Notes: generated from the letters alone by a model not told the origin. Positions 1 to 6,030 are shown, counted from the first letter of the stretch. The stretch: 9,121 nt of DNA from an uncultured Anaerotruncus sp. (GCA_910586875.1 CAJUJI010000052.1:1-9121), one strand, 5' to 3'. Numbers and translations are program-made.

Positions 1-21
1 GAGCTGCCAGCGCCGCAGTAG
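1..21 (+). CDS. Possible C-terminal end of an upstream gene (very weak)
   Basis: Frame 1 from the window edge reads Glu-Leu-Pro-Ala-Pro-Gln and then a TAG stop at 19-21. This could be the tail of a gene lying upstream, but six codons give no family information. The other two plus frames stay open further (frame 3 to a TAA at 166-168, frame 2 to about 301), although beyond base 57 they run through the hairpin array. I list this only so that the window edge is described. Confidence 0.12.
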   Translation, partial: ELPAPQ

Positions 22-56
22 AATTACGAACTGCACAAGCAGCCAAAAGGGGATTA

Positions 57-240
57 CAAAGGGGGCTGCGGCGTGTGAGCGTCGCCCCCTTTGGCGTGCT
101 TCTTTGGTTACTTTCTTGCACGAGCAAGAAAGTGACAACGCGTCCTTATCGCGCCGCAGCGCGATAAACCCCGCCACGCGTAGCGTGGCAAAAGCCCGAG
201 CCAGCAGTAACATAGTGCGGATACACAGGCTGCAAAGCCT
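57..240. repeat. Array of five hairpins, probable dispersed intergenic repeat
   Basis: Five inverted repeats follow one another in a stretch with no convincing gene. They are 57-66/84-93 (10 bp perfect, CAAAGGGGGC arm), 107-119/124-136 (13 bp with one G-T, loop ACGA), 146-154/159-167 (9 bp, loop CGCA), 173-179/183-189 (7 bp, loop GTA) and 227-231/236-240 (5 bp, GCAA loop). None is followed by a clear T-run, so they do not look like simple terminators. An open frame of 65 codons (104-301) runs through them, but it has no usable ribosome binding site and no recognisable protein character, so I do not call it a gene. From memory, similar blocks (CCCCCTTTGGCGTGCTTCTT, then a TTGCACGAGCAAG palindrome) recur between genes in gut Clostridia, which suggests a dispersed repeat. 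That cannot be confirmed from one copy. Confidence 0.5.
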
Positions 241-273
241 AAAAAATAAAATTTTCACAAATAGTATTTTCCC

Positions 274-302
274 TTTACTTTCCACCCACACTATGCTATA
301 AT
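274..302 (+). promoter_or_regulatory. Promoter of rpsO(-pnp), extended -10
   Basis: A perfect -10 hexamer TATAAT lies at 297-302, preceded by TG at 294-295, which makes an extended -10. A weak -35 (TTTACT, 4 of 6 matches to TTGACA) lies at 274-279 with a 17-bp spacer. Transcription would start near 309, giving an rpsO leader of roughly 134 nt. This is a sigma-A type promoter by consensus, and the AT-rich stretch 240-280 upstream fits an UP-like element. Confidence 0.75.
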
Positions 303-319
303 AACTATCAAATGCGCTT

Positions 320-337
320 GCGCCGCTTGTGCGGCGC
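320..337 (+). other. GC-rich hairpin at the 5' end of the rpsO leader
   Basis: GCGCCGC at 320-326 pairs perfectly with GCGGCGC at 331-337 around a TTGT loop. It lies about 11 nt after the predicted transcription start and would form a stable stem near the 5' end of the rpsO mRNA. It could protect the transcript end or be part of the leader fold. No T-run follows it, so it is not a terminator. Confidence 0.5.
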
Positions 338-353
338 TGCCACACGACCTTTT

Positions 354-435
354 TCTCGGAAATAGGATTTACGCCCGTAGAGCGGGGTTTCACCCGCCTG
401 TTTCTGAGATTAAGGCGAAATTTTTTATGAGGTGA
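354..435 (+). promoter_or_regulatory. Candidate S15 autoregulatory leader of rpsO
   Basis: The leader can form a 9-bp helix (354-362 with 401-409, one G-U) enclosing a hairpin GCGGG/CCCGC (382-386 with 393-397). A competing hairpin, CCCG/CGGG (374-377 with 383-386), and a stem, CGCCT/AGGCG (395-399 with 413-417), are also possible. TCACC at 390-394 is complementary to GGTGA at 431-435, which is the Shine-Dalgarno region of rpsO. S15 is known to repress its own synthesis through leader RNAs of several unrelated folds in different bacteria, often by trapping the ribosome site in a pseudoknot or by a three-way junction. These alternative pairings fit that theme, but assignment to a known leader class is inference. 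Confidence 0.4.
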
Positions 436-442
436 TAAAACC

Positions 443-709
443 ATGATGCGCAAAGAAGAAAAACAAGAGGTTATCCAGGCAAACAAACAGCATGAAAACG
501 ACACCGGTTCTCCGGAGGTGCAGATTGCAATTCTGACCCGCAGAATTAACGATTTGACCGCACATTGCAAAGAGCATCCCAAGGACCATCACAGCAACCG
601 TGGTTTGCTACAGATGGTTGGTAAGAGAAGAAATATGCTCAACTACCTGATGAAAAAGGACATCGGGCGTTATCGTGCATTGATTGCGAAACTCGGTCTG
701 CGTAAGTAA
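443..709 (+). CDS. rpsO: 30S ribosomal protein S15
   Basis: This is a primary 16S rRNA-binding protein of the small subunit platform, acting at the h20-h22 junction. The 88-residue product matches the usual 88-89. It shows the family block DTGSPEVQ at residues 20-27 and the rRNA-binding DHHS at 48-51, followed by the C-terminal block GLLQMVGKRRNMLNYL and the LGLRK tail. The normally DHHSRRG motif reads DHHSNRG here, so the first Arg is Asn. The start is the first of two adjacent ATG codons, with GAGGTGAT at 429-436 placed 6-7 nt upstream. The second ATG (446) would be spaced 10 nt away. The gene has its own extended -10 promoter at 274-302 and a structured leader. pnp follows on the same strand 191 nt later, the classic rpsO-pnp order. 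Confidence 0.98.
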   Translation: MMRKEEKQEVIQANKQHENDTGSPEVQIAILTRRINDLTAHCKEHPKDHHSNRGLLQMVGKRRNMLNYLMKKDIGRYRALIAKLGLRK

Positions 710-719
710 CAGACCATTG

Positions 720-751
720 CGGAAGGCAGGCGGTGCTCCGTCTGCCTTCCG
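720..751 (+). other. Long intercistronic hairpin, candidate RNase III site
   Basis: Bases 720-733 pair with 738-751 in a 14-bp stem (one G-U at 730/741) closed by a four-base TGCT loop. No T-run follows (the next bases are GTATGTTCGG), so a rho-independent terminator is unlikely. In E. coli the rpsO-pnp intercistronic RNA carries a long stem cut by RNase III, after which PNPase represses its own mRNA. The position and length of this stem fit the same role, but cleavage is inferred. Confidence 0.55.
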
Positions 752-792
752 GTATGTTCGGAACTGCCTGCAAAATGGAGTGACGTGCCGCT

Positions 793-847
793 TTTAGCAA
801 TCACTTGGGCGCAAAACACAGGCGTTTGCGTCGAAGCATTTGCTAAA
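793..847 (+). other. Nested stem-loop in the pnp leader
   Basis: An outer stem, TTTAGCAA at 793-800 with TTGCTAAA at 840-847 (8 bp, perfect), encloses an inner hairpin. The inner hairpin is CGCAAA at 810-815 with TTTGCG at 825-830, extendable by a G-U and a G-C pair to 808-832. It lies between the 14-bp hairpin and the ribosome-site hairpin, making the middle domain of a three-part pnp leader. Confidence 0.45.
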
Positions 848-857
848 GAGGATGAAA

Positions 858-893
858 CTCCGTTTGATGCAGCCTTTATTTTTGAAACGGAGG
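858..893 (+). promoter_or_regulatory. Hairpin sequestering the pnp Shine-Dalgarno
   Basis: CTCCGTTT at 858-865 is perfectly complementary to AAACGGAG at 885-892, with a 19-nt loop. The 3' arm contains the pnp Shine-Dalgarno sequence (GGAGG, 889-893), which lies 7 nt before the ATG at 901. When folded, the ribosome site would be largely occluded, suggesting translational control of pnp. This is seen directly as complementarity; the regulatory role is inferred. Confidence 0.5.
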
Positions 894-900
894 AAATGAA

Positions 901-3015
901 ATGTTTGAAAATTACAAGATTTTTGAAACCGAGTTCGGAGGCCACAAAATGACCTTTGAGACCGGCAAAATGTGCTGTTTGTCCAATGGCTCGGTGCTGG
1001 TGCGCTGGGGCGAGACGGTTGTGATGGTCAATGTCACCGCGTCCGCAAAGCCGCGCGAGGGGATCGACTTCTTTCCGCTGTCGGTCGATTTTGAGGAGAA
1101 GCTTTACTCGGTTGGTAAAATTCCGGGCTCGTTTATTAAGCGCGAGTCCCGCCCGTCGGATAAGGCAATTCTGGCTTCCCGTTTGGTGGACCGCCCAATT
1201 CGCCCGCTGTTCCCAAAGGACATGCGCAATGATTGTTCGGTAGTGATGACCGTGATGTCGGTGGATAACGACTGTCTGCCGGAAATCGCGGGGATGATCG
1301 GCACCTCGTTTGCGCTGTCAATTTCGGATATTCCGTGGAATGGCCCGATTGCAGGTGCGAATATCGGTCTGGTGGATGGCGAGGTCATCGTCTGCCCGAA
1401 CGCCGAGCAGCGCGCAAAGAGCGATTTGAATTTGACAGTCGCTGCGAATGAGGATGTCATCTGCATGATTGAAGCGGGCGCGAATGAGGTCCCGAATGAT
1501 GTGATGCTGGATGCTATTATCAAGGGTCACACCGAAATTAAAAAGATGGTCGCTTTCATTAAGGAAGTACAGGCGCAGATTGGCAAGCCGAAATTCTCGT
1601 TTGAATCAATGGAGGTGCCGCATGATCTGTTTGATGCGGTGGAGGCGTTCTGTGCTGAGGATGTCAAGGTTGCACTGGATACCGACAATAAGCTGGTGCG
1701 TGACGAGCGTTTAGCACCGATTGTAGAGCGGGTGCATCAGCAGTTTGACGAGGGCTTAGAGAATCCTGCGGTTTTGGATGAGGTGCTTTATAAGTTGCAA
1801 AAGAAGATTGTCCGCCGTTGGCTGCTGGACGAGCAGAAGCGCGTTGATGGGCGCAAGATGGACGAAATCCGTCCGCTGGCTGCTGAGGTGGGATTGCTGC
1901 CGCGCGTGCATGGTTCCGGTATGTTTACCCGCGGTCAGACACAGGTATTAACAATCGCGACGCTCGGCACCATCAGCGAGGCGCAAAAGCTGGATGGCAT
2001 TGATGAGCAGGAGCAGAAACGTTATATCCACCATTACAATTTCCCATCCTATTCGGTCGGCGAGACACGGCCCTCTCGTGGACCTGGCCGCCGCGAAATC
2101 GGACATGGCGCATTGGCAGAGCGCGCATTGGAGCCGGTGATTCCGTCGGTGGAGGAGTTCCCCTACACCATCCGTCTGGTTTCAGAGGTGCTCTCCTCGA
2201 ACGGTTCCACCTCGCAGGGCTCTATCTGCGGTTCTACACTGGCGCTGATGGACGCGGGTGTGCCGATTAAAGAGCCGGTTGCGGGTATCTCCTGCGGCCT
2301 GATTACCGAGGGAGATCGCTGGATGACCATGGTAGATATCCAGGGTTTGGAAGATTTCTTTGGCGATATGGACTTTAAAGTAGGCGGTACCAAAAACGGT
2401 ATTACTGCAATCCAGATGGATCTGAAGATTGATGGTCTGACCTATGATATCATCAAAGAAGCGTTTGAGAAAACCTACCAGGCGCGTATGTATATTCTCA
2501 ATGAAATTATGCTCAAGGCAATTCCAGAGGTGCGCTCAGAGCTGAGCAAATATGCCCCGAAAATGAAAACAATGAAAATCCATCCGGATAAAATCCGCGA
2601 GGTAATTGGTTCGGGCGGTAAGGTCATTCAGAAGATTTGTGCAGATTGCAGCGTGAAAATAGACATTGACGACGACGGAAATGTGTTTGTTTCTTCGATA
2701 GATGCGGATGGCCTGCGTCGCGCAATTTCCATCATTGAGACGATTGTCAACGATCCAGAGGTTGGCGCAATCTATAAGGGAAAGGTTACACGCCTGATGA
2801 ACTTTGGCGCGTTTGTAGAGCTGGCGCCAGGTAAGGAAGGTCTTGTTCATATCTCCAAATTGGATATGGGGCGTGTAGAAAAGGTAGAGGATGTTGTAGC
2901 AGTTGGCGATGAGGTGATTGTGAAGGTCACAGAAATTGATCAGCAGGGCAGAATCAACCTCTCGCGCCGTGATGCGTTGATTGCTATGGAAGCAAAGAAG
3001 AACGCAGCAAAATAA
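901..3015 (+). CDS. pnp: Polyribonucleotide nucleotidyltransferase (PNPase)
   Basis: This is a cytoplasmic 3'-to-5' phosphorolytic exoribonuclease that releases nucleoside diphosphates and acts in mRNA decay. At 704 residues it is full length. The order is RNase PH-like domain 1 (about 12-142), an all-alpha linker domain (about 145-225), RNase PH-like domain 2 (about 324-500), KH (about 552-612) and S1 (about 621-690). Active-site residues are visible: the phosphate-binding Ser-Thr-Ser at 436-438, and D485, D491 and K493 within EDFFGDMDFK, equivalent to E. coli D486/D492/K494. FTRGQTQ (342-348) and RPSRGPGRREIGHG (390-403) are also intact. The KH loop is G570-S-G-G573. The start at 901 has GGAGG 7 nt upstream; the ATG at 896 is out of frame. 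The gene lies downstream of rpsO with no terminator between, so it is probably cotranscribed, with a structured leader that may autoregulate it. Confidence 0.97.
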   Translation: MFENYKIFETEFGGHKMTFETGKMCCLSNGSVLVRWGETVVMVNVTASAKPREGIDFFPLSVDFEEKLYSVGKIPGSFIKRESRPSDKAILASRLVDRPIRPLFPKDMRNDCSVVMTVMSVDNDCLPEIAGMIGTSFALSISDIPWNGPIAGANIGLVDGEVIVCPNAEQRAKSDLNLTVAANEDVICMIEAGANEVPNDVMLDAIIKGHTEIKKMVAFIKEVQAQIGKPKFSFESMEVPHDLFDAVEAFCAEDVKVALDTDNKLVRDERLAPIVERVHQQFDEGLENPAVLDEVLYKLQKKIVRRWLLDEQKRVDGRKMDEIRPLAAEVGLLPRVHGSGMFTRGQTQVLTIATLGTISEAQKLDGIDEQEQKRYIHHYNFPSYSVGETRPSRGPGRREIGHGALAERALEPVIPSVEEFPYTIRLVSEVLSSNGSTSQGSICGSTLALMDAGVPIKEPVAGISCGLITEGDRWMTMVDIQGLEDFFGDMDFKVGGTKNGITAIQMDLKIDGLTYDIIKEAFEKTYQARMYILNEIMLKAIPEVRSELSKYAPKMKTMKIHPDKIREVIGSGGKVIQKICADCSVKIDIDDDGNVFVSSIDADGLRRAISIIETIVNDPEVGAIYKGKVTRLMNFGAFVELAPGKEGLVHISKLDMGRVEKVEDVVAVGDEVIVKVTEIDQQGRINLSRRDALIAMEAKKNAAK

Positions 3016-3045
3016 ACAGGACAGCTTCGCGCTGACATGCGAATA

Positions 3046-3079
3046 AAAACTCCCTCGGCTTTGCCGGGGGAGTTTTTTG
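3046..3079. terminator. Bidirectional rho-independent terminator between pnp and the DUF4349 gene
   Basis: ACTCCCTCGGC (3049-3059) pairs with GCCGGGGGAGT (3063-3073) around a TTT loop, with one G-U pair. A run of six T (3073-3078) follows on the plus strand, and AAAAA upstream gives a T-run on the minus strand. It ends pnp 30 nt after its stop and can also end the convergent minus-strand gene, whose stop codon is at 3105-3107. Confidence 0.9.
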
Positions 3080-3104
3080 TATCATACAGATGGATGGTTG
3101 GACT

Positions 3105-4142
3105 TTATTTTGACTGATCAGTTTCAGAGGAGTTGGAATACTGCGCTGCCTTGCGATTGTGGCGGAATTTATTCAGCTTAATGACCACCAACGCCAGAAT
3201 AGCAACGCCGATCACCAGTACAAGCAGTACAGGTGCACATTCTGCGATAAATAGGATGCTGCCCTGTACAAAGTCTACCAGATGCTCACCACCACGGTTG
3301 AACGAGCGTTGAAGCCGTTCCCCAAAGGTTTTGGGAGCATTGGGGGTCTGATCATATTCAACCACCTCATGCAGGTCCATGTTGAGGTAGGAATAGGTAA
3401 CCTGTGAATTCATCCGGCGCAAGGAAGCTGTAAGCGATTCTATTTGATAGCGCACCTCAGAAAGTGCTTGCTCCAGTGTGATGACCTCTTCCAGCTTTTC
3501 CGCTTTGCTCAGGATATCAAGCAGCCGTTCCTCCTGGAGCGAGAGCGAGTCCAAATGTGCCTGTACATCGTAATACTGGTCGGTGATGTCCTCCATCTGC
3601 TCGCTGCGATTGGAGATGTTGCAAACACCACCGATGCTGTCTACCACCTCATCCAGCTTTTCAGAGGGAACACGCGCCCGGATATTTGCATGACGTTCGT
3701 AATAGCTGCGGTAGTCCAGACTGCCGCTATCAATATCCTGCCCCTCGATGTAACCGCCGGCCTGCTCAACCAACGCCAAAATTTGGGCGAATGCGGTATC
3801 GAACTCTTTGGTTTGCAGTGAGAGGTTGCTGCGTTTGATAATTTTGCGCTGGTCTAAAACCGGCGGCGCGGTGGTTTCCTGCTCGGATGCGGAATCCTCC
3901 CTTGCAATTTCGCCTCCTCCTTCAAATTTTGCATTTGTATTCTGTAAGATACCCATACGATCAAAAGCTTCCATTGGCATTTCCGCCGCAGCTGGTGCTG
4001 CTGCCATAGAGGAGGACGCCACAGAGGTCAGGGCAACTTTTTGGTCGGTGCTATAGCTGTTGGAGCTGCCACCACAGCCAATCAGCAGCAATGCAGCAGC
4101 CAAAGTTGCTGCACAAATGGAATAAAACCGTCGATTCATCAT
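3105..4142 (-). CDS. DUF4349-containing lipoprotein with C-terminal membrane helix
   Basis: This is an exported membrane-anchored protein of unknown function. The N-terminus is basic (MMNRRF), then hydrophobic, and ends in a lipobox L-I-G-C with the lipidated cysteine at residue 23. A Ser/Ala-rich linker runs to about 97. The DUF4349 domain covers about 98-262: KRSNLSLQTKEFD, AGGYIEG, RARVPSEKLDEVVDSIGG, then a heptad-rich coiled coil at about 190-245 (SLSLQEERLLDILSKAEKLE), then a beta strand (QVTYSYLNMDL). A strong transmembrane helix at about 296-322 precedes a basic tail. The start is chosen at 4142 (345 residues) because AAGGAGG at 4157-4151 sits 8 nt upstream; a longer frame from 4163 would place this site inside the gene. 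It lies downstream of the S11 peptidase gene but behind a terminator, so it probably has its own promoter. DUF4349 proteins are common in Firmicutes and their role is not established. Confidence 0.87.
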   Translation of the reverse strand: MMNRRFYSICAATLAAALLLIGCGGSSNSYSTDQKVALTSVASSSMAAAPAAAEMPMEAFDRMGILQNTNAKFEGGGEIAREDSASEQETTAPPVLDQRKIIKRSNLSLQTKEFDTAFAQILALVEQAGGYIEGQDIDSGSLDYRSYYERHANIRARVPSEKLDEVVDSIGGVCNISNRSEQMEDITDQYYDVQAHLDSLSLQEERLLDILSKAEKLEEVITLEQALSEVRYQIESLTASLRRMNSQVTYSYLNMDLHEVVEYDQTPNAPKTFGERLQRSFNRGGEHLVDFVQGSILFIAECAPVLLVLVIGVAILALVVIKLNKFRHNRKAAQYSNSSETDQSK

Positions 4143-4150
4143 AGGAAGAA

Positions 4151-4157
4151 CCTCCTT
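4151..4157 (-). promoter_or_regulatory. Ribosome binding site that fixes the DUF4349 start
   Basis: On the minus strand this is AAGGAGG, 8 nt before the ATG at 4142-4140 and 11 nt before the next ATG at 4139. It decides against the upstream in-frame ATG at 4163, which would add seven codons (MSKEVLP) overlapping this site. Confidence 0.8.
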
Positions 4158-4180
4158 ACTCATAATATAGAAACTAAAGC

Positions 4181-4190
4181 AGTCATGACT
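4181..4190. promoter_or_regulatory. Short perfect palindrome upstream of the DUF4349 gene
   Basis: AGTCATGACT is a perfect 10-bp palindrome about 40 nt upstream of the DUF4349 start, in the only space available for its promoter. It might be an operator half-pair, but palindromes of this length occur by chance, and I could not find a convincing -35/-10 pair around it. Confidence 0.2.
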
Positions 4191-4235
4191 TTTCTTTTCT
4201 ATTTAAAAGGTGCAGGAGGAAGGCTTTTTTGTTGC

Positions 4236-4270
4236 AAAAAATCCCTGCCGAATTTTGGCAGGGATTTTTG
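4236..4270 (-). terminator. Terminator of the S11 peptidase gene
   Basis: ATCCCTGCC (4241-4249) pairs perfectly with GGCAGGGAT (4257-4265) around a seven-base loop. On the minus strand the stem is followed by a T-run (A-run at 4236-4241 on plus), starting 15 nt beyond the peptidase stop. T's at 4265-4269 on the plus strand would also allow some bidirectional activity. It separates the peptidase from the DUF4349 gene. Confidence 0.85.
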
Positions 4271-4279
4271 GTAGATTTG

Positions 4280-5770
4280 TTATCTGCGGCGGCCTGGTTG
4301 CTGAGGGCGCTTGCGCGAGCGGTAACGCTTGCGATTGTGGTTGCGCAGCATCATCAGTGCAATATAGAGCACCAGCAGAATAATAATAAAGGTCAGGATA
4401 AATTTGAAGATGAACTTGCTAAAGAAGTTTTTGACCTCGTTCCAATAATAAAGAGCGGAGCTGCGAGCAATGGTTTCTCCGGCGACTAACGGCACACGTC
4501 CAACCTCAATGCTGTTGAGCATCAGCTTGACCGAACCAATTTCGGTGCCGCGTTCCACAGGAGCGTTAATATATTCAGGGATGTCTGGAACCTTTACAAG
4601 GTCGTCCTGGTTGGTCTCGACCGAAACCAGCGAGGCAAACTTTTCTGCTGCCAGCAGCGAAACGCGGTCCACATCCCAGCTGAGCCGTACAGGAACCTCC
4701 GCCACCTTGTCTCCAATATTCATCATGGTTTTGACGGTGAAGTTATTGAACGCCCAATCATAAAGATTGCGGGAGTCGCGCCAGGCTAGGTTAAATTGGT
4801 ATTGTGCGCCATCCTCCGACCGTTCTGTCGGCGCACCTAAACAAACCAACAGGTAGGTGTAGCCGTTGCGGGTGGCGATAGAGGTCGCATTGCGGATTTT
4901 TAGGGAGCTGATGGAACCGGACATCACCCCTTTGACCCCTTCGATGTAATAGTCGGTGTTGGAGGGGTTTTGCATGGCGTTGTTACTGATCCAGGTAATT
5001 CCGTTTGGATGCCGGTCGGTTGGAATAGAGGTGTGCGTACGTGCGGTCACAATATCCTCAAAGTCGTCGTTCTCCATCGCGTACTGGGTGATGAGCGCCA
5101 TATCATAGGCGGTGGTGTAGCTGTTTTCATCATAGATGCCGGTTGGATTGGTAAAATGGGTGTTGAGTGCACCAATCTCACGGGCCTTTTCGTTCATCAT
5201 CTCCAAAAAGGTTTCCGGCGAGCCGTTGCTGACATAATCGGCCACCATCATCGCGGCCGAATCGCCCGATTGCAGCATCATCGCATGAAGCAGATCAAGA
5301 ATCGAAAGCTGCTCGCCACGCACAATGCCGTCTGGCTGGCCGCCTCCCAGATTATACAGTTCGTTTTGGATATAGGTTTTTAGTTCGGTTGTTTCAATAT
5401 CAGGATTTGCGACATTTTCCAGTGCGACGATGCAGGTGATAATTTTTGTCAGGGATGCAGGCGGCATCCGCATCTGAGAATTGTTCTCATAAAGCACCGT
5501 GCCGGAATCAACATTGAGCAGGTAAACAGCGCGAGAATTTACCGGCATGTCCGGCGGCAGTGCATAGCGGGTGTTTGGGTCGAGCGGATCCGCCGTTGAG
5601 GAGGAAGCAGCGCTGGAGGAGGAACTGCTGTCACCGCTAGAGGATATTTCTTCAGAGGAACTGCTTTCGCTGCTGCTGGAGCTGGATTCATCCTTTTTGG
5701 CGGCCAGCAGTGGGGTGGCCAATGCGGTGCAAAGGAGAAGCAGCGAGAGCAGAAACGCAATTTTTTTCAT
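4280..5770 (-). CDS. S11 (D-Ala-D-Ala carboxypeptidase-like) membrane protein with altered active site
   Basis: This is a PBP5-type serine peptidase homologue; relatives trim the terminal D-Ala from peptidoglycan stem peptides outside the cell. The 496-residue protein has a signal peptide (1 to about 23), a Ser-rich stalk (29-58), an S11 domain (about 68-325), a C-terminal beta domain (about 350-435), a transmembrane helix (about 453-475) and a very basic tail. The nucleophile motif is intact as S106-L-T-K109 (PPASLTKIITCIVAL). The second motif, normally Ser-x-Asn, reads S168-G-D170. Where KTG is expected (relatives: VKGIKTGT), the protein reads VKGVMSGS, so the Lys is Met283. Activity is therefore doubtful. 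The start at 5770 (MKKIAF) is chosen because it begins the signal peptide; a GAAGGGA-like site lies about 9 nt upstream on the minus strand. The gene is divergent from metY. A pseudo-enzyme or altered-specificity role is possible. Confidence 0.87.
   Translation of the reverse strand: MKKIAFLLSLLLLCTALATPLLAAKKDESSSSSSESSSSEEISSSGDSSSSSSAASSSTADPLDPNTRYALPPDMPVNSRAVYLLNVDSGTVLYENNSQMRMPPASLTKIITCIVALENVANPDIETTELKTYIQNELYNLGGGQPDGIVRGEQLSILDLLHAMMLQSGDSAAMMVADYVSNGSPETFLEMMNEKAREIGALNTHFTNPTGIYDENSYTTAYDMALITQYAMENDDFEDIVTARTHTSIPTDRHPNGITWISNNAMQNPSNTDYYIEGVKGVMSGSISSLKIRNATSIATRNGYTYLLVCLGAPTERSEDGAQYQFNLAWRDSRNLYDWAFNNFTVKTMMNIGDKVAEVPVRLSWDVDRVSLLAAEKFASLVSVETNQDDLVKVPDIPEYINAPVERGTEIGSVKLMLNSIEVGRVPLVAGETIARSSALYYWNEVKNFFSKFIFKFILTFIIILLVLYIALMMLRNHNRKRYRSRKRPQQPGRRR
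5597..5686 (-). repeat. Ser-rich low-complexity stalk coded in the S11 peptidase gene
   Basis: Residues 29-58 are mostly Ser with Glu, Gly and Asp, read from degenerate TCC/AGC/TCT codons. It lies between the signal peptide and the catalytic domain and probably forms a flexible extracellular spacer. The mixed Ser codons argue against recent simple-repeat expansion. Confidence 0.7.
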
Positions 5771-5787
5771 TGTGGAAGATCCCTTCT

Positions 5788-5846
5788 CCGCCTGCCGGGG
5801 CGGTTGTCCTATCAAAAACCGCCCATCGGCTAATTTTTAAGGCGGC
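5788..5846 (-). promoter_or_regulatory. Candidate attenuator leader of the S11 peptidase gene
   Basis: On the minus strand four related arms lie in order: arm 1 GCCGCC (5846-5841), arm 2 GGGCGG followed by TTTTT (5824-5814), arm 3 AACCGCCC (5805-5798) and arm 4 GGCGG (5792-5788). Arms 1 and 2 give a 5-bp stem followed by five T, like a weak terminator. Arms 2 and 3 pair over 8 bp perfectly and would prevent it. Arms 3 and 4 pair over 5 bp just before the ribosome site. The topology resembles terminator/antiterminator switching, but the first stem is short and the loop is 17 nt, so function is inferred. Confidence 0.3.
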
Positions 5847-5902
5847 AGAAAATTTCAAATTGCAGAATGTGGGTTTTTATGCTAAAATAAATCCTGTATT
5901 CC

Positions 5903-5931
5903 AGTATAGCAAAAATATCCCGAAAAGAAAA
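5903..5931 (-). promoter_or_regulatory. Possible promoter of the S11 peptidase gene
   Basis: On the minus strand TATACT (5908-5903) is preceded by TGC, giving an extended -10. The -35 position at 17 bp (5931-5926, TTTTCT) is poor. Transcription would begin near 5896, leaving a leader of about 125 nt that holds the candidate attenuator hairpins. Confidence 0.4.
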
Positions 5932-6030
5932 GTATAAAACAATGAATTTTACAAAAATCGGCGCGCCGCTCGCTGCAAAGCGGCAGCCGCGGCAGGGAAA
6001 ATTCCTATGCGGCGGAGCAAGGAGGTTTTT
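5932..6030 (+). other. metY upstream region with GC-rich hairpins, no recognised riboswitch
   Basis: This stretch holds the palindrome CGGCGCGCCG (5959-5968), a hairpin CGCT-GCAA-AGCG with a GNRA loop (5971-5982), and an alternative stem GCCGCT/AGCGGC (5965-5970 with 5979-5984). A TATAAA (5933-5938) could be a -10, but no -35 fits. I do not recognise a SAM riboswitch or T-box here. The metY ribosome site AAGGAGG is at 6019-6025. Confidence 0.35.

Noticed and set aside
104..301. Open frame of 65 codons upstream of rpsO
   Set aside because: It runs through the hairpin array and the rpsO promoter, has no Shine-Dalgarno, and its composition reads like translated repeat DNA.
720..751. Rho-independent terminator between rpsO and pnp
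   Set aside because: The stem is strong, but no T-run follows, so readthrough into pnp is expected.
3444..3821. 125-codon plus-strand frame inside the DUF4349 gene
   Set aside because: It is antisense to the DUF4349 domain and coiled coil; it looks like a shadow of the real gene.
4142..4163. Longer N-terminus for the DUF4349 protein
   Set aside because: The extra codons contain the AAGGAGG that serves the ATG at 4142, and they would put seven residues before a normal lipoprotein signal.
4970..5383. 137-codon plus-strand frame inside the S11 peptidase gene
   Set aside because: It is antisense to well-conserved S11 coding sequence, with no ribosome site and no family character.
6007..6030. 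Upstream in-frame ATG for metY
   Set aside because: The AAGGAGG at 6019-6025 lies inside this extension and fits the ATG at 6031.
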